In this document: positions 40,701 through 47,064 of the stretch, piece after piece
Position numbering within the stretch: the first letter of the stretch is position 1
How the letters are laid out: every line of letters starts with the position of its first letter
DNA from: CAZMLC01 sp964567125
Lineage (GTDB): Bacteria; Verrucomicrobiota; Kiritimatiellia; RFP12; UBA1067
NCBI GenBank assembly: GCA_964567125.1
Contig: CAZMLC010000012.1
Span: 1-47,064, forward strand
DNA length: 47,064 nt
Direction of reading: 5' to 3'
Notes under the pieces: model-generated
The model's input: only the letters and a program-made list of their open reading frames with translations
The model's database searches: none
What the model was told of the DNA's origin: nothing
Translations under genes and position numbers: made by a program

Positions 40701-41267
40701 ACGACGAAAGAAGTTGGCAAGGGGACCGGTCTCGGCTTGGCCACGGTGTTTGGCATTGTCCGCCAGCATCGCGGATTTGTGAAGGTCTCCAGCGTGGTGG
40801 GTGAGGGGACCACCTTCTCGGTTTATCTGCCTGCAGCCCAGAACCCTGTACAGGTAAACGCCAAAGATCGCGAACAGCGTCAAGGCGGCTCAGAGACGAT
40901 TTTGCTGGTCGAGGATGATGATACCTTGCGCACCGTGACGCGCAGCGTGCTGGTGCAGCAGGGCTACAAAGTGTTTGAGGCGGTGAACGGTGTTGAGGCG
41001 GTCAAGATATGGGAATTGCATCAGGATGAGATCGCCTTGCTGTTGACAGACCTTGTGATGCCCGCTGGATTGAGCGGCATGGATGTTGCCAAGCGGCTGC
41101 GCCAGGATAGACCTTCGTTGAAAATTATCTTCGTCAGCGGATACAGTGCCGATCTTGCCGGTAAGCCACTTGATCTGAAGCTGGGCGAGAACTTCCTTCA
41201 AAAGCCGTTCGATGCGCATGTGCTGCTTGCAGTCATTCGACAGAACTTAGATGCGGTACGCACGTAG
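37734..41267 (+). CDS. Hybrid sensor histidine kinase (PAS-PAS-GAF-PAS-HisKA-HATPase-REC)
   Basis: A 1177-aa membrane sensor kinase. Two transmembrane helices (about 13-35 and 156-184) enclose a periplasmic domain of about 120 aa. After a HAMP region come PAS (about 245-355), PAS (373-487), GAF (505-660) and PAS (677-792). Next is HisKA with phospho-acceptor His816 in GGVAHDFNN, then HATPase with GVGIPPENI and GTGLGLATVFGIV, and a C-terminal receiver. The receiver has an acidic pocket at 1060-1062, Asp1106 in LLLTDLVMP and Lys1157. The GAF domain holds eight cysteines (559, 564, 571, 586, 598, 599, 607, 610), an unusual cluster. No separate response regulator or target gene is adjacent, so its signal and output are unknown. 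It has its own promoter and a bidirectional terminator. Confidence 0.9.
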   Translation: MWGSKKSLAHRLALSVSGIMVAALTAVSVGGFWMQHAQRHQQLDTSATTMAHHLAVALALPLWSGQLQAVNDVLDSAMETRDIAGLVVCMTNAPTAAGLRTFVRSRDADWRAVDRATSWQPREIITRGAITHAGVHVGTLEVACTARWVDRQFKQTVFCFVGAMVFLFILLSVSLYLLLHVNVVTPLRLIEAFADNVIANKGKAVVECPRGSFCSELDRLKIALESMVDLLQERFATLAQSENRLRVAFNMASEAHVLVHMDTGQLIDVNDSFCAMFGFSHDELIGHTTHDLRMWGDPADRVNILAALAEGQGKLYNRETVARRRTGETFPVLYSATVLANTQPPLMHVILRDIEEQSKLERERKRSDAFRSRLIAIIESSEDAIISKSLDGIIVSWNRGAEKLFGYSATEVVGKSILLLFPAERVDEEQDIRARINRGMIIKNLDTVRVTKDGRRINVSVTISPLRDSDGNIIGASKIVRDITELRQSEERIYQLNRVYAMLSEINQLIVRERDMAVLLDMVCKMAIEKGQFIAAYIDAQQGLRDLLGPIPAEGFGKCLGIGCSQPKNDCSFISRVWKTGQYQVCNDVEADVNMVPCCAALVQAGCYACAAFPLKVDHVTIGVLMFYAREKNVFDAEELRLLSELSEDISFALSVHRQEVERRLAESQWRESEARFQQVVENIQEVFWMTDIDKTQVLYVSPAFEKIWGYACESLYKDPSLWLKSIHRDEQERVSQAFVTLQKTGRYSEVYRIVRADGAERWIHDQAFIVTSPSDHIQRIVGTAEDITDRRGLEEQLRQAQKMEAVGQLAGGVAHDFNNILAAIMMQTQFMEEAPALTPEVADGLQEILTSTRRAANLTRQLLLFSRKQVMQPRNLDLNEIVTNIAKMLQRLIGATIQLRLNLHPAALIAFADPGMIDQVVMNLVVNARDAMPRGGLLRIETRAVDVSPAMIPGGEDAVPGHYVGFNVVDTGVGIPPENIAKIFEPFFTTKEVGKGTGLGLATVFGIVRQHRGFVKVSSVVGEGTTFSVYLPAAQNPVQVNAKDREQRQGGSETILLVEDDDTLRTVTRSVLVQQGYKVFEAVNGVEAVKIWELHQDEIALLLTDLVMPAGLSGMDVAKRLRQDRPSLKIIFVSGYSADLAGKPLDLKLGENFLQKPFDAHVLLAVIRQNLDAVRT

Positions 41268-41283
41268 ATTCGGCCGCGACACA

Positions 41284-41317
41284 AAAAAAGCACGAAGGTC
41301 GCCCTTCGTGCTTTTTT
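41284..41317. terminator. Bidirectional terminator between the sensor kinase and carB
   Basis: A 15-bp stem AAAAAAGCACGAAGG/CCTTCGTGCTTTTTT with a TCGC loop lies between convergent genes and has A and T runs on both sides. Confidence 0.95.
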
Positions 41318-41334
41318 GTTGATTCAGGGGGCGT

Positions 41335-44300
41335 CTAGCTCAGACGCTTGTGATACTCCTGCAAGCTGCACACCGCAATGCGCGAATTGCGGTCGTTGCA
41401 CTTCAAGCCGTCAATCGAAGCCTGGAAGGCGTCAATCGTGGTGGTGATCGGTACACCGGACATCACCGCACGCGAACGCATCTGGGTTTCATCGACTTTG
41501 GAGGCCGCGCCGATTTCAGGCGCATTGACGATCCATTGGATCTTCTTCTCCGCCATGAGATCGAGGATGTTCGGACGCCCTTGCGAGATGCGGAAGACCG
41601 CCTGGCAGGGCGTTCCGCTGGTGTAGAGCATGGTCGCGGTGCCGAGTGTCGCATAGAGCGTATAGCCCATCTTGTGCAGTTCCTGCGCGAGCGGCAATGC
41701 CGTGGCTTTATCCTTGTCGCGAATGGAGAGGAAAACCCCGCCCTTGAGCGGAATCGCATTGTTCGCGGCCATCTGCGCTTTCAGATAGGCGGTGCCGTAG
41801 TGATCGTCGATGCCCATGACTTCGCCCGTCGACTTCATTTCCGGTGTCAGCACGATGTCGACGCCCGGGAATTTCACGAAGGGGAAGACGGCCTCTTTAA
41901 AGGTTGTGTAGGGAATCTCGACTTCTTGCGTAAAGCCCAGCTCGGGCAGCTTCTTCCCGACCATGCAGAGCGCGGCCTTCTTGGCCAGCGGCACGCCGAT
42001 CGATTTGCTGACAAAGGGAACCGTACGCGACGCGCGCGGATTGACTTCGAGAATGTAGACTTCATCGTCCTGCACCGCGAACTGGATATTGATCAGACCG
42101 CAGACGTGCAATTCGCGCGCCAGTGCGGCGGATTGTTCACGGATCGTCTGTTTGACCTTAGCGGAGAGACTCTGCGTCGGAATCGAACAGGCAGAGTCAC
42201 CCGAGTGGATGCCTGCGAGTTCAACGTGCTCCATGATCGCGCCGATCACCGTGTTGGTGCCATCCGAGAGGAAGTCGACATCGACTTCTGTCGCATGCTC
42301 AAGGAAACGGTCAATCAGGATCGGTTTACCTTCTGCGACCTGAGCCGCCTCTTCAACATACTTTTGCAGATGCTGCTTCTCGTAGACGATCACCATGGCG
42401 CGTCCACCCAACACGAAGGAGGGGCGCACGAGCACAGGGAATCCAATCTTGTCCGCGATGGCCATGGCTTCCGGGACATTGTGGGCAATGCCGCTGGGCG
42501 GTTGGCGGATCTGAAGGCGATCTGCGAGCTGTTTGAAAAAGTCGCGGTCTTCAGCCGCATCGATATCGTCCGGGCTGGTACCGATGATCGTGGCACCTGC
42601 GTTCTTCAGCTGCATGGCCAGATTCAACGGGGTCTGTCCACCGAACTGCACGATGATACCGGCGCACTGCTCGCGCTCATAGATGTTCATGACATCTTCG
42701 AGCGTCAGCGGTTCAAAGTAAAGCTTATCGCTCGTATCGTAATCCGTTGAAACCGTCTCAGGGTTGCTGTTGACCATGATGGTCTCAAAGCCGGCATCGC
42801 GCAGCGCGAAGGCCGCATGACAGCAGCAGTAATCGAATTCAATACCCTGACCGATACGGTTGGGACCGCCACCGAGGATCATGATCGACTTTTTGCCCTG
42901 CTTATCGCGAATGGGTTCATCGTACTCCGCATAGCTGGAGTAGTAGTAGGGCGTAATCGCCTCAAATTCGCCGGCGCACGTATCCACGAGCCCGTACGAA
43001 GGCAGCACCTTCTCGGCCTTGCGCCACGCGCGAATTTCGGCTTCGGTTTTCTTCAGCAGGTAGGCGATCTGGCGGTCCGAGTAGCCCCACTCTTTGGCTT
43101 GGCGTATCGTTTCGCGGTCGAGTTTAATGGTCGACTCGAAGGCGACGATCTCTTCCAGATGGCGCAAAAAATAACGGTCGATCTTGGTCAGATCAAAGAG
43201 TTTATCCACGCTGTAATTGCGTTTAAACGCTTCGTAGATGCAATAGACGCGCTCCGCATTCGGGCGGATGAGTTCCTTCTGGAGCTGCTCATCGCTCATG
43301 GCTTCGACCTTGCTGTTCTTGCCATCCGCGCCGAAACCGAAACGTCCGGTTTCGAGCGAGCGCAGCGCCTTCTGGAAGGACTGCTTAAAGCTGCGCCCGA
43401 TGGACATGGCTTCACCCACGGACTTCATCTGTGTGCCGAGTGTGGAGTCTGCGGCCGGGAACTTTTCAAAGGTAAACCGGGGAATCTTGGTGACCACGTA
43501 ATCGAGTGCGGGCTCGAAGCAGCTGGGGGTTGCACGCGTGATGTCGTTCTGGATCTCGTCCAGCGTGTAGCCGACAGCCAGCAGCGTCGCGATCTTCGCG
43601 ATCGGGAAACCGGTCGCCTTCGAGGCGAGCGCGGAGGAACGCGAGACGCGCGGATTCATCTCGATGATGATCTGGCGACCGTCAACGGGATTGACTGCCC
43701 ACTGCACGTTCGAGCCGCCGGTCTCAACGCCGATGGCGCGCATGACGCGCAGCGAGTTGTCGCGCATCAGCTGGTACTCTTTATCAGTCAGCGTCTGTGC
43801 CGGCGCCACAGTGATGGAGTCGCCCGTGTGGACGCCCATGGGGTCAAAGTTTTCAATCGAGCAGACGATGACGCAGTTGTCCTTGCGGTCGCGGATGACC
43901 TCCAGCTCGAATTCCTTCCAGCCCAGAAGCGACTCTTCGATCAGGACTTCGCTCGTGCGGCTGGCATCCAGACCGCGGGCGACAATCAGCTTGAATTCAT
44001 CCAGGTTGTAGGCGATGCCGCCGCCGGTGCCGCCGAGGGTGAAGCCCGGACGGATGATCAGCGGCCACTTGCCGATGGTCGAAGCGATGGAGAGCGCTTC
44101 GGACATGGTGTGCGCGGAACCGGAGAGCGGGAGCTCCAGGCCCAAGTCGCGCATGATATCCTTGAAAATCTGGCGGTCTTCGGCGCGCTTGATCGCTTCG
44201 GCATTGGCACCGATCAGCTCGACGTTATAGCGCTCCAGAATCCCGCTCTCGTGCAGTTCCATGGCCAGATTGAGGGCGGTCTGGCCCCCGAGTGTAGGAA

Positions 44301-44559
44301 GCACGGCATCCGGACGCTCGCGGCGGATGATTTCGTGGAGTGACTCAACGGTCAGCGGCTCAATGTAGGTGCGGTTGGCAAATTCCGGATCCGTCATGAT
44401 GGTGGCAGGGTTGCTGTTGACCAGCACAACCTCGAAGCCCTCTTTCTTGAGGACCTTACACGCCTGCACGCCTGAATAGTCAAATTCACAGCCCTGTCCG
44501 ATGGCGATCGGGCCAGCGCCGATCAGCATGATCTTCTTTAAGTCTGTCCGTTTTGGCAT
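41335..44559 (-). CDS. carB: Carbamoyl-phosphate synthase large subunit
   Basis: A 1074-aa protein of normal CarB length with two ATP-grasp halves and a C-terminal MGS-like allosteric domain. It makes carbamoyl phosphate from bicarbonate, ATP and the ammonia delivered by CarA, for pyrimidine and arginine synthesis. The N-terminus KIMLIGAGPIAIGQGCEFDYSG and its internal counterpart IMILGGGPNRIGQGIEFDY show the two homologous halves. GFTLGGTGGGIAYN and SFVLGGRAMVIVY are the ATP-grasp loops. It starts 4 bp after the carA stop and is clearly in the same operon. Confidence 0.97.
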   Translation of the reverse strand: MPKRTDLKKIMLIGAGPIAIGQGCEFDYSGVQACKVLKKEGFEVVLVNSNPATIMTDPEFANRTYIEPLTVESLHEIIRRERPDAVLPTLGGQTALNLAMELHESGILERYNVELIGANAEAIKRAEDRQIFKDIMRDLGLELPLSGSAHTMSEALSIASTIGKWPLIIRPGFTLGGTGGGIAYNLDEFKLIVARGLDASRTSEVLIEESLLGWKEFELEVIRDRKDNCVIVCSIENFDPMGVHTGDSITVAPAQTLTDKEYQLMRDNSLRVMRAIGVETGGSNVQWAVNPVDGRQIIIEMNPRVSRSSALASKATGFPIAKIATLLAVGYTLDEIQNDITRATPSCFEPALDYVVTKIPRFTFEKFPAADSTLGTQMKSVGEAMSIGRSFKQSFQKALRSLETGRFGFGADGKNSKVEAMSDEQLQKELIRPNAERVYCIYEAFKRNYSVDKLFDLTKIDRYFLRHLEEIVAFESTIKLDRETIRQAKEWGYSDRQIAYLLKKTEAEIRAWRKAEKVLPSYGLVDTCAGEFEAITPYYYSSYAEYDEPIRDKQGKKSIMILGGGPNRIGQGIEFDYCCCHAAFALRDAGFETIMVNSNPETVSTDYDTSDKLYFEPLTLEDVMNIYEREQCAGIIVQFGGQTPLNLAMQLKNAGATIIGTSPDDIDAAEDRDFFKQLADRLQIRQPPSGIAHNVPEAMAIADKIGFPVLVRPSFVLGGRAMVIVYEKQHLQKYVEEAAQVAEGKPILIDRFLEHATEVDVDFLSDGTNTVIGAIMEHVELAGIHSGDSACSIPTQSLSAKVKQTIREQSAALARELHVCGLINIQFAVQDDEVYILEVNPRASRTVPFVSKSIGVPLAKKAALCMVGKKLPELGFTQEVEIPYTTFKEAVFPFVKFPGVDIVLTPEMKSTGEVMGIDDHYGTAYLKAQMAANNAIPLKGGVFLSIRDKDKATALPLAQELHKMGYTLYATLGTATMLYTSGTPCQAVFRISQGRPNILDLMAEKKIQWIVNAPEIGAASKVDETQMRSRAVMSGVPITTTIDAFQASIDGLKCNDRNSRIAVCSLQEYHKRLS

Positions 44560-44563
44560 AGTC

Positions 44564-45643
44564 TTATTTCTCCAGCAACATTCTGAACTGCGCGAACAAG
44601 TACGACGAATCGTGCGGGCCGGGTGCAGCTTCCGGGTGGTACTGCACGGAGAAGGCTGGTTCCTTTGTATGGCGGAAGCCCTCGACGGTCTGGTCGTTCA
44701 GGTTCATGTGCGTGATTTCGAGACTCTTTGGCAGCCCCTGCGTGGAGATGGCAAAATTGTGGTTCTGACTGGTGATTTCCACAGAGCCGGTCAGCAGGTT
44801 CTTGACCGGATGGTTGCAGCCGTGGTGCCCGAATTTCAGACGTCCGCAGGTTGCACCTTGCGAAAGCCCGAGGATCTGGTGGCCGAGGCAGATGCCCATC
44901 AGCGGCACCTTGCCGACCAATTCCTTGGTCGACTGGATCGCGCCCTTTACGGCCGAGGGGTCGGCAGGACCGTTTGAGAGAAAGACGCCGTCAGGCTTGA
45001 TGGCTAGCACCTCTGCGGACGTGGTCCAGGCGGGCACAACTGTGATGCGCATGTTTTGCGCGGCCAGGCAACGGAGGATGTTATACTTGATGCCGAAATC
45101 ATAGGCCACGATATGCATGTCGCCCTTGTCGTTCCACTCGTAACCCTTGGGATCGCTGACTTTCGCCGCATAGTCCTGACCGTCCAGTCCGCACCAGGCC
45201 TGCGCCTTGGCAATACCCTCTTCCGCTGTCATCGGTTCATCGGAAGCATGGATATAGCCCTTGATCGTGCCGCAGGAACGCAAATGCAGAGTCAGCCGGC
45301 GCGTATCCACGCCATACAGGCAGGGGATTTTGTTCTGCTTCAGCATCTCTTGCAGCGAGCATTGGGAGCGCTGGTTCGAGGGCATGTTCAGTCCCTGGAC
45401 GATCAGGCCGCTGAGAAAGAGCGTACGCGATTCCATATCCTCGCTGTTGCAACCGTAGTTGCCCACTTCCGCGGTTGTAAGGGTGACAATCTGCCCGGCG
45501 TATGAGGGATCGGAAATGATTTCCTGATAGCCTGTCATGCCGGTATTAAAAACCACCTCGCCCACATGATCGACAGCGGCACCGCCTGATTTTCCCCAGA
45601 AAACGGTGCCGTCCGCCAGTGCTAAGAATGCTTTGTTACTCAT
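44564..45643 (-). CDS. carA: Carbamoyl-phosphate synthase small subunit
   Basis: A 359-aa glutamine-hydrolysing subunit. The class I amidotransferase domain has the nucleophile motif MGICLGHQILGL, NHNFAI, and the His-Glu of QYHPEAAPGP. The N-terminal CPSase domain begins KAFLALADGTVFWG and contains the GMTGYQEIISDPSYAGQIV motif. It supplies ammonia to CarB. It has a promoter right after pyrG, so it can be controlled apart from it. The ATG at 45643 has GGAAAGAAG upstream. Confidence 0.97.
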   Translation of the reverse strand: MSNKAFLALADGTVFWGKSGGAAVDHVGEVVFNTGMTGYQEIISDPSYAGQIVTLTTAEVGNYGCNSEDMESRTLFLSGLIVQGLNMPSNQRSQCSLQEMLKQNKIPCLYGVDTRRLTLHLRSCGTIKGYIHASDEPMTAEEGIAKAQAWCGLDGQDYAAKVSDPKGYEWNDKGDMHIVAYDFGIKYNILRCLAAQNMRITVVPAWTTSAEVLAIKPDGVFLSNGPADPSAVKGAIQSTKELVGKVPLMGICLGHQILGLSQGATCGRLKFGHHGCNHPVKNLLTGSVEITSQNHNFAISTQGLPKSLEITHMNLNDQTVEGFRHTKEPAFSVQYHPEAAPGPHDSSYLFAQFRMLLEK

Positions 45644-45685
45644 GTCTTCTTTCCGTGTTAGTCAATCCTGTTCCGTGGGGCAAAG

Positions 45686-45714
45686 ATAATACCGAAAAGT
45701 AGGCCCGGTATCAA
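45686..45714 (-). promoter_or_regulatory. Promoter of carAB with inverted repeat
   Basis: On the minus strand TTGATA (45709-45714) and TATTAT (45686-45691) are 17 bp apart, close to consensus. An inverted repeat ATACCG (45689-45694)/CGGTAT (45706-45711) with an 11-bp spacer overlaps both elements, so it may be an operator. The short gap after pyrG contains no clear terminator, so read-through from pyrG is also possible. Confidence 0.7.
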
Positions 45715-45717
45715 TCA

Positions 45718-47064
45718 CTATTTCGCGGAGAGTGCGGCCTTGACCAGCCCGAAGAAGAGGGGGTGCGGGGTTGCAATCTGCGACTGGAATTCAGGATGGA
45801 ACTGGCACGCAACGAAGTAGGGGTGGTTCTTCAGCTCAATGGCTTCAACCAACGTATTATCCGGCGAGGTGCCGACGATCTGGAGGTCAGAGGCAGCGAA
45901 ATCTTCGCGGTAGAGGTTGTTGAACTCATAGCGATGACGATGACGCTCCGTGATTTCCGCCACGGCATAGGTCGCGTGGATCAGGCTGCCCTCCTTAAGC
46001 ACGCAGGGATAGCTGCCCAGACGCATGGTCGCACCTTTGGCCGAGACGCCGCGCTGATCCGGCATCAGGTCGATCACCGGGTGCGTGGTGTTCGGATCCA
46101 TCTCCGTGCTGTTGGCGTCCGCGTAACCGAGCACGTTGCGCGCATACTCGATGACCACGCACTGCAAGCCGAGGCAGATGCCGAGCAGCGGCATTTTTTG
46201 TTCACGTGCGAACTGAATCGTAATCAGCTTGCCGTTTATGCCGCGGCTGCCGAATCCGCCGGGGACGAGCAGGCCATCGAATTTTTTCAGACAGTCAGCA
46301 TTCTTTTCAATCTCTTCGGAGTCGACGAGTACGGCCTTCACTTTACAGTCGAGCGCAATGCCCGCATGATGGAGCGCTTCAACGATGCTCTTGTAGGCAT
46401 CCGGACAGCCCGTATACTTGCCGATGACGCCGATGGTACAGGTGTGCTTGGGGTGGATCGCGGTCTGGACCAGCTTCTCCCAGCTGCGCAGATCGAGCTT
46501 GTGCAGCGGCAGGCGCAGCAGTTCGAGCACCTTGGCATCAAAATGCTGCGTCGCGAGCTCAATCGGAACTTCATAGATCGAATTGGCTACGTCCTGCTCC
46601 GCGATCACCATGGAAGCCGGCACGTTGCAGAAGAGCGCCAGCTTGTTGATCTCATCTTCGCTGATGGGCACTTCCGTGCGGCAGACCAGAATGTCCGGGA
46701 AGATGCCGATGTTGCGCAGGATGCCGACGGATTGCTGCGACGGCTTGGTCTTCAGTTCGCCCGCGGCCTTGAGGTAAGGAAGGAGCGTCAGATGGACGAA
46801 AATCGCATTGCCGGGACCGACTTCGTGACGGAACTGGCGCGCAGCTTCGAGGAAGGGCAGGGATTCGATATCGCCTGCAGTGCCGCCGATTTCGATGATC
46901 GCGACATCCACGTCGGGCGACGCAACGGACTTGAACGCCTCTTTGATCTCGTTCGTGATGTGCGGAATCACCTGCACCGTGGCGCCGAGATAACCGCCCT
47001 GACGCTCGCGCTCGATCACGTTCTTGTAGATGCGGCCCGAGGTGTAGTTGCTGTTGCGCGTGCA
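45718..47064 (-). CDS. pyrG: CTP synthase (N-terminal part outside the window)
   Basis: 448 residues of CTP synthase are present; about 90-100 N-terminal residues, including the first ATP-binding loop, lie beyond the right edge. The reading frame is open to the last base. Visible are the synthase domain (YLGATVQVIPHITNEIK, EIGGTAGDIESLPF) and the C-terminal glutamine amidotransferase with VPGGFGSRGINGK, the nucleophile motif LGICLGLQ and the QFHPEFQS catalytic His-Glu. It converts UTP, ATP and glutamine to CTP. It lies upstream of carAB, so three pyrimidine genes are grouped. Confidence 0.97.
   Translation of the reverse strand, partial: CTRNSNYTSGRIYKNVIERERQGGYLGATVQVIPHITNEIKEAFKSVASPDVDVAIIEIGGTAGDIESLPFLEAARQFRHEVGPGNAIFVHLTLLPYLKAAGELKTKPSQQSVGILRNIGIFPDILVCRTEVPISEDEINKLALFCNVPASMVIAEQDVANSIYEVPIELATQHFDAKVLELLRLPLHKLDLRSWEKLVQTAIHPKHTCTIGVIGKYTGCPDAYKSIVEALHHAGIALDCKVKAVLVDSEEIEKNADCLKKFDGLLVPGGFGSRGINGKLITIQFAREQKMPLLGICLGLQCVVIEYARNVLGYADANSTEMDPNTTHPVIDLMPDQRGVSAKGATMRLGSYPCVLKEGSLIHATYAVAEITERHRHRYEFNNLYREDFAASDLQIVGTSPDNTLVEAIELKNHPYFVACQFHPEFQSQIATPHPLFFGLVKAALSAK

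Noticed and set aside
41350..44343. Two long open frames (466 and 508 codons) opposite carB
   Set aside because: Shadow frames rich in Arg, Asp, His and Val produced by the codon bias of carB; no start signals or known domains.
1..47064. tRNA, rRNA, CRISPR, insertion sequences, phage genes
   Set aside because: Looked for in all gaps by eye and not found; PEP-CTERM and LPXTG signals were also looked for at the ends of the surface proteins and not found.

Overview
The window looks like chromosomal DNA of a Gram-negative bacterium of the PVC group, most like Kiritimatiellota/Lentisphaerae/Verrucomicrobiota. This is an inference. It rests on very large secreted proteins built from autotransporter-associated beta-strand repeats, a choice-of-anchor-A/SdrD-B/CARDB surface protein, a mutarotase-symporter fusion of the sialic acid type, FabV as enoyl-ACP reductase, and an EF-G of the diverged 'EF-G2' type. 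The DNA is moderately GC-rich with AT-rich promoter regions. No tRNA, rRNA, insertion sequence or CRISPR array was seen.

Layout. 1-1131: a radical SAM DNA-repair protein whose start is directly preceded by an SOS-box-like palindrome. 1132-1702: mostly non-coding, with a long imperfect inverted repeat. 1703-12532: a compact translation operon, EF-G then S10-L3-L4-L23-L2-S19-L22-S3-L16-L29-S17-L14-L24-L5-S14-S8-L6-L18-S5-L15, closed by a strong terminator. rpsL, rpsG, tuf and rpmD (L30) are missing. 12616-17246: a block that separates secY from the ribosomal operon. It holds fabV and a secreted beta-helix protein on the minus strand, and a small membrane protein on the plus strand. 17363-18745: secY with its own promoter and terminator. 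18923-29062: two further large secreted surface proteins (911 and 2391 aa). 29241-32787: a two-gene sialic acid module (Kelch mutarotase fused to a sodium:solute symporter, then N-acetylneuraminate lyase). 32915-37465: dnaG, a DUF6941 gene that overlaps the dnaG 3' end in antisense, adenine deaminase and a Nudix hydrolase. 37734-41267: a hybrid sensor histidine kinase. 41335-47064 (minus strand): pyrG (5' end outside the window), carA and carB.

How the genes fit together. The ribosomal block supplies the translation machinery, and secY supplies the channel through which the signal-peptide-bearing surface proteins around it would leave the cytoplasm. Sialic acid uptake plus large adhesin-like proteins suggest life on mucin or host-derived glycans. 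Pyrimidine synthesis (carAB, pyrG) and purine salvage (ade, Nudix) are ordinary housekeeping.

Most unusual points: (1) the EF-G in front of rpsJ has a domain IV like mitochondrial EF-G2 and Borrelia EF-G2, which recycle ribosomes, and lacks the usual translocase motifs; (2) SecY has a glycine-rich tract where the ribosome-contacting basic loop normally lies; (3) the mutarotase-transporter fusion coupled to nanA; (4) several promoters contain clear inverted repeats, the best being a 15-bp palindrome on the fabV -35 element; (5) two unrelated-looking giant secreted proteins share a C-terminal module ending in GSVL plus two hydrophobic residues and a basic residue; (6) a Cys-rich GAF domain in the hybrid kinase.
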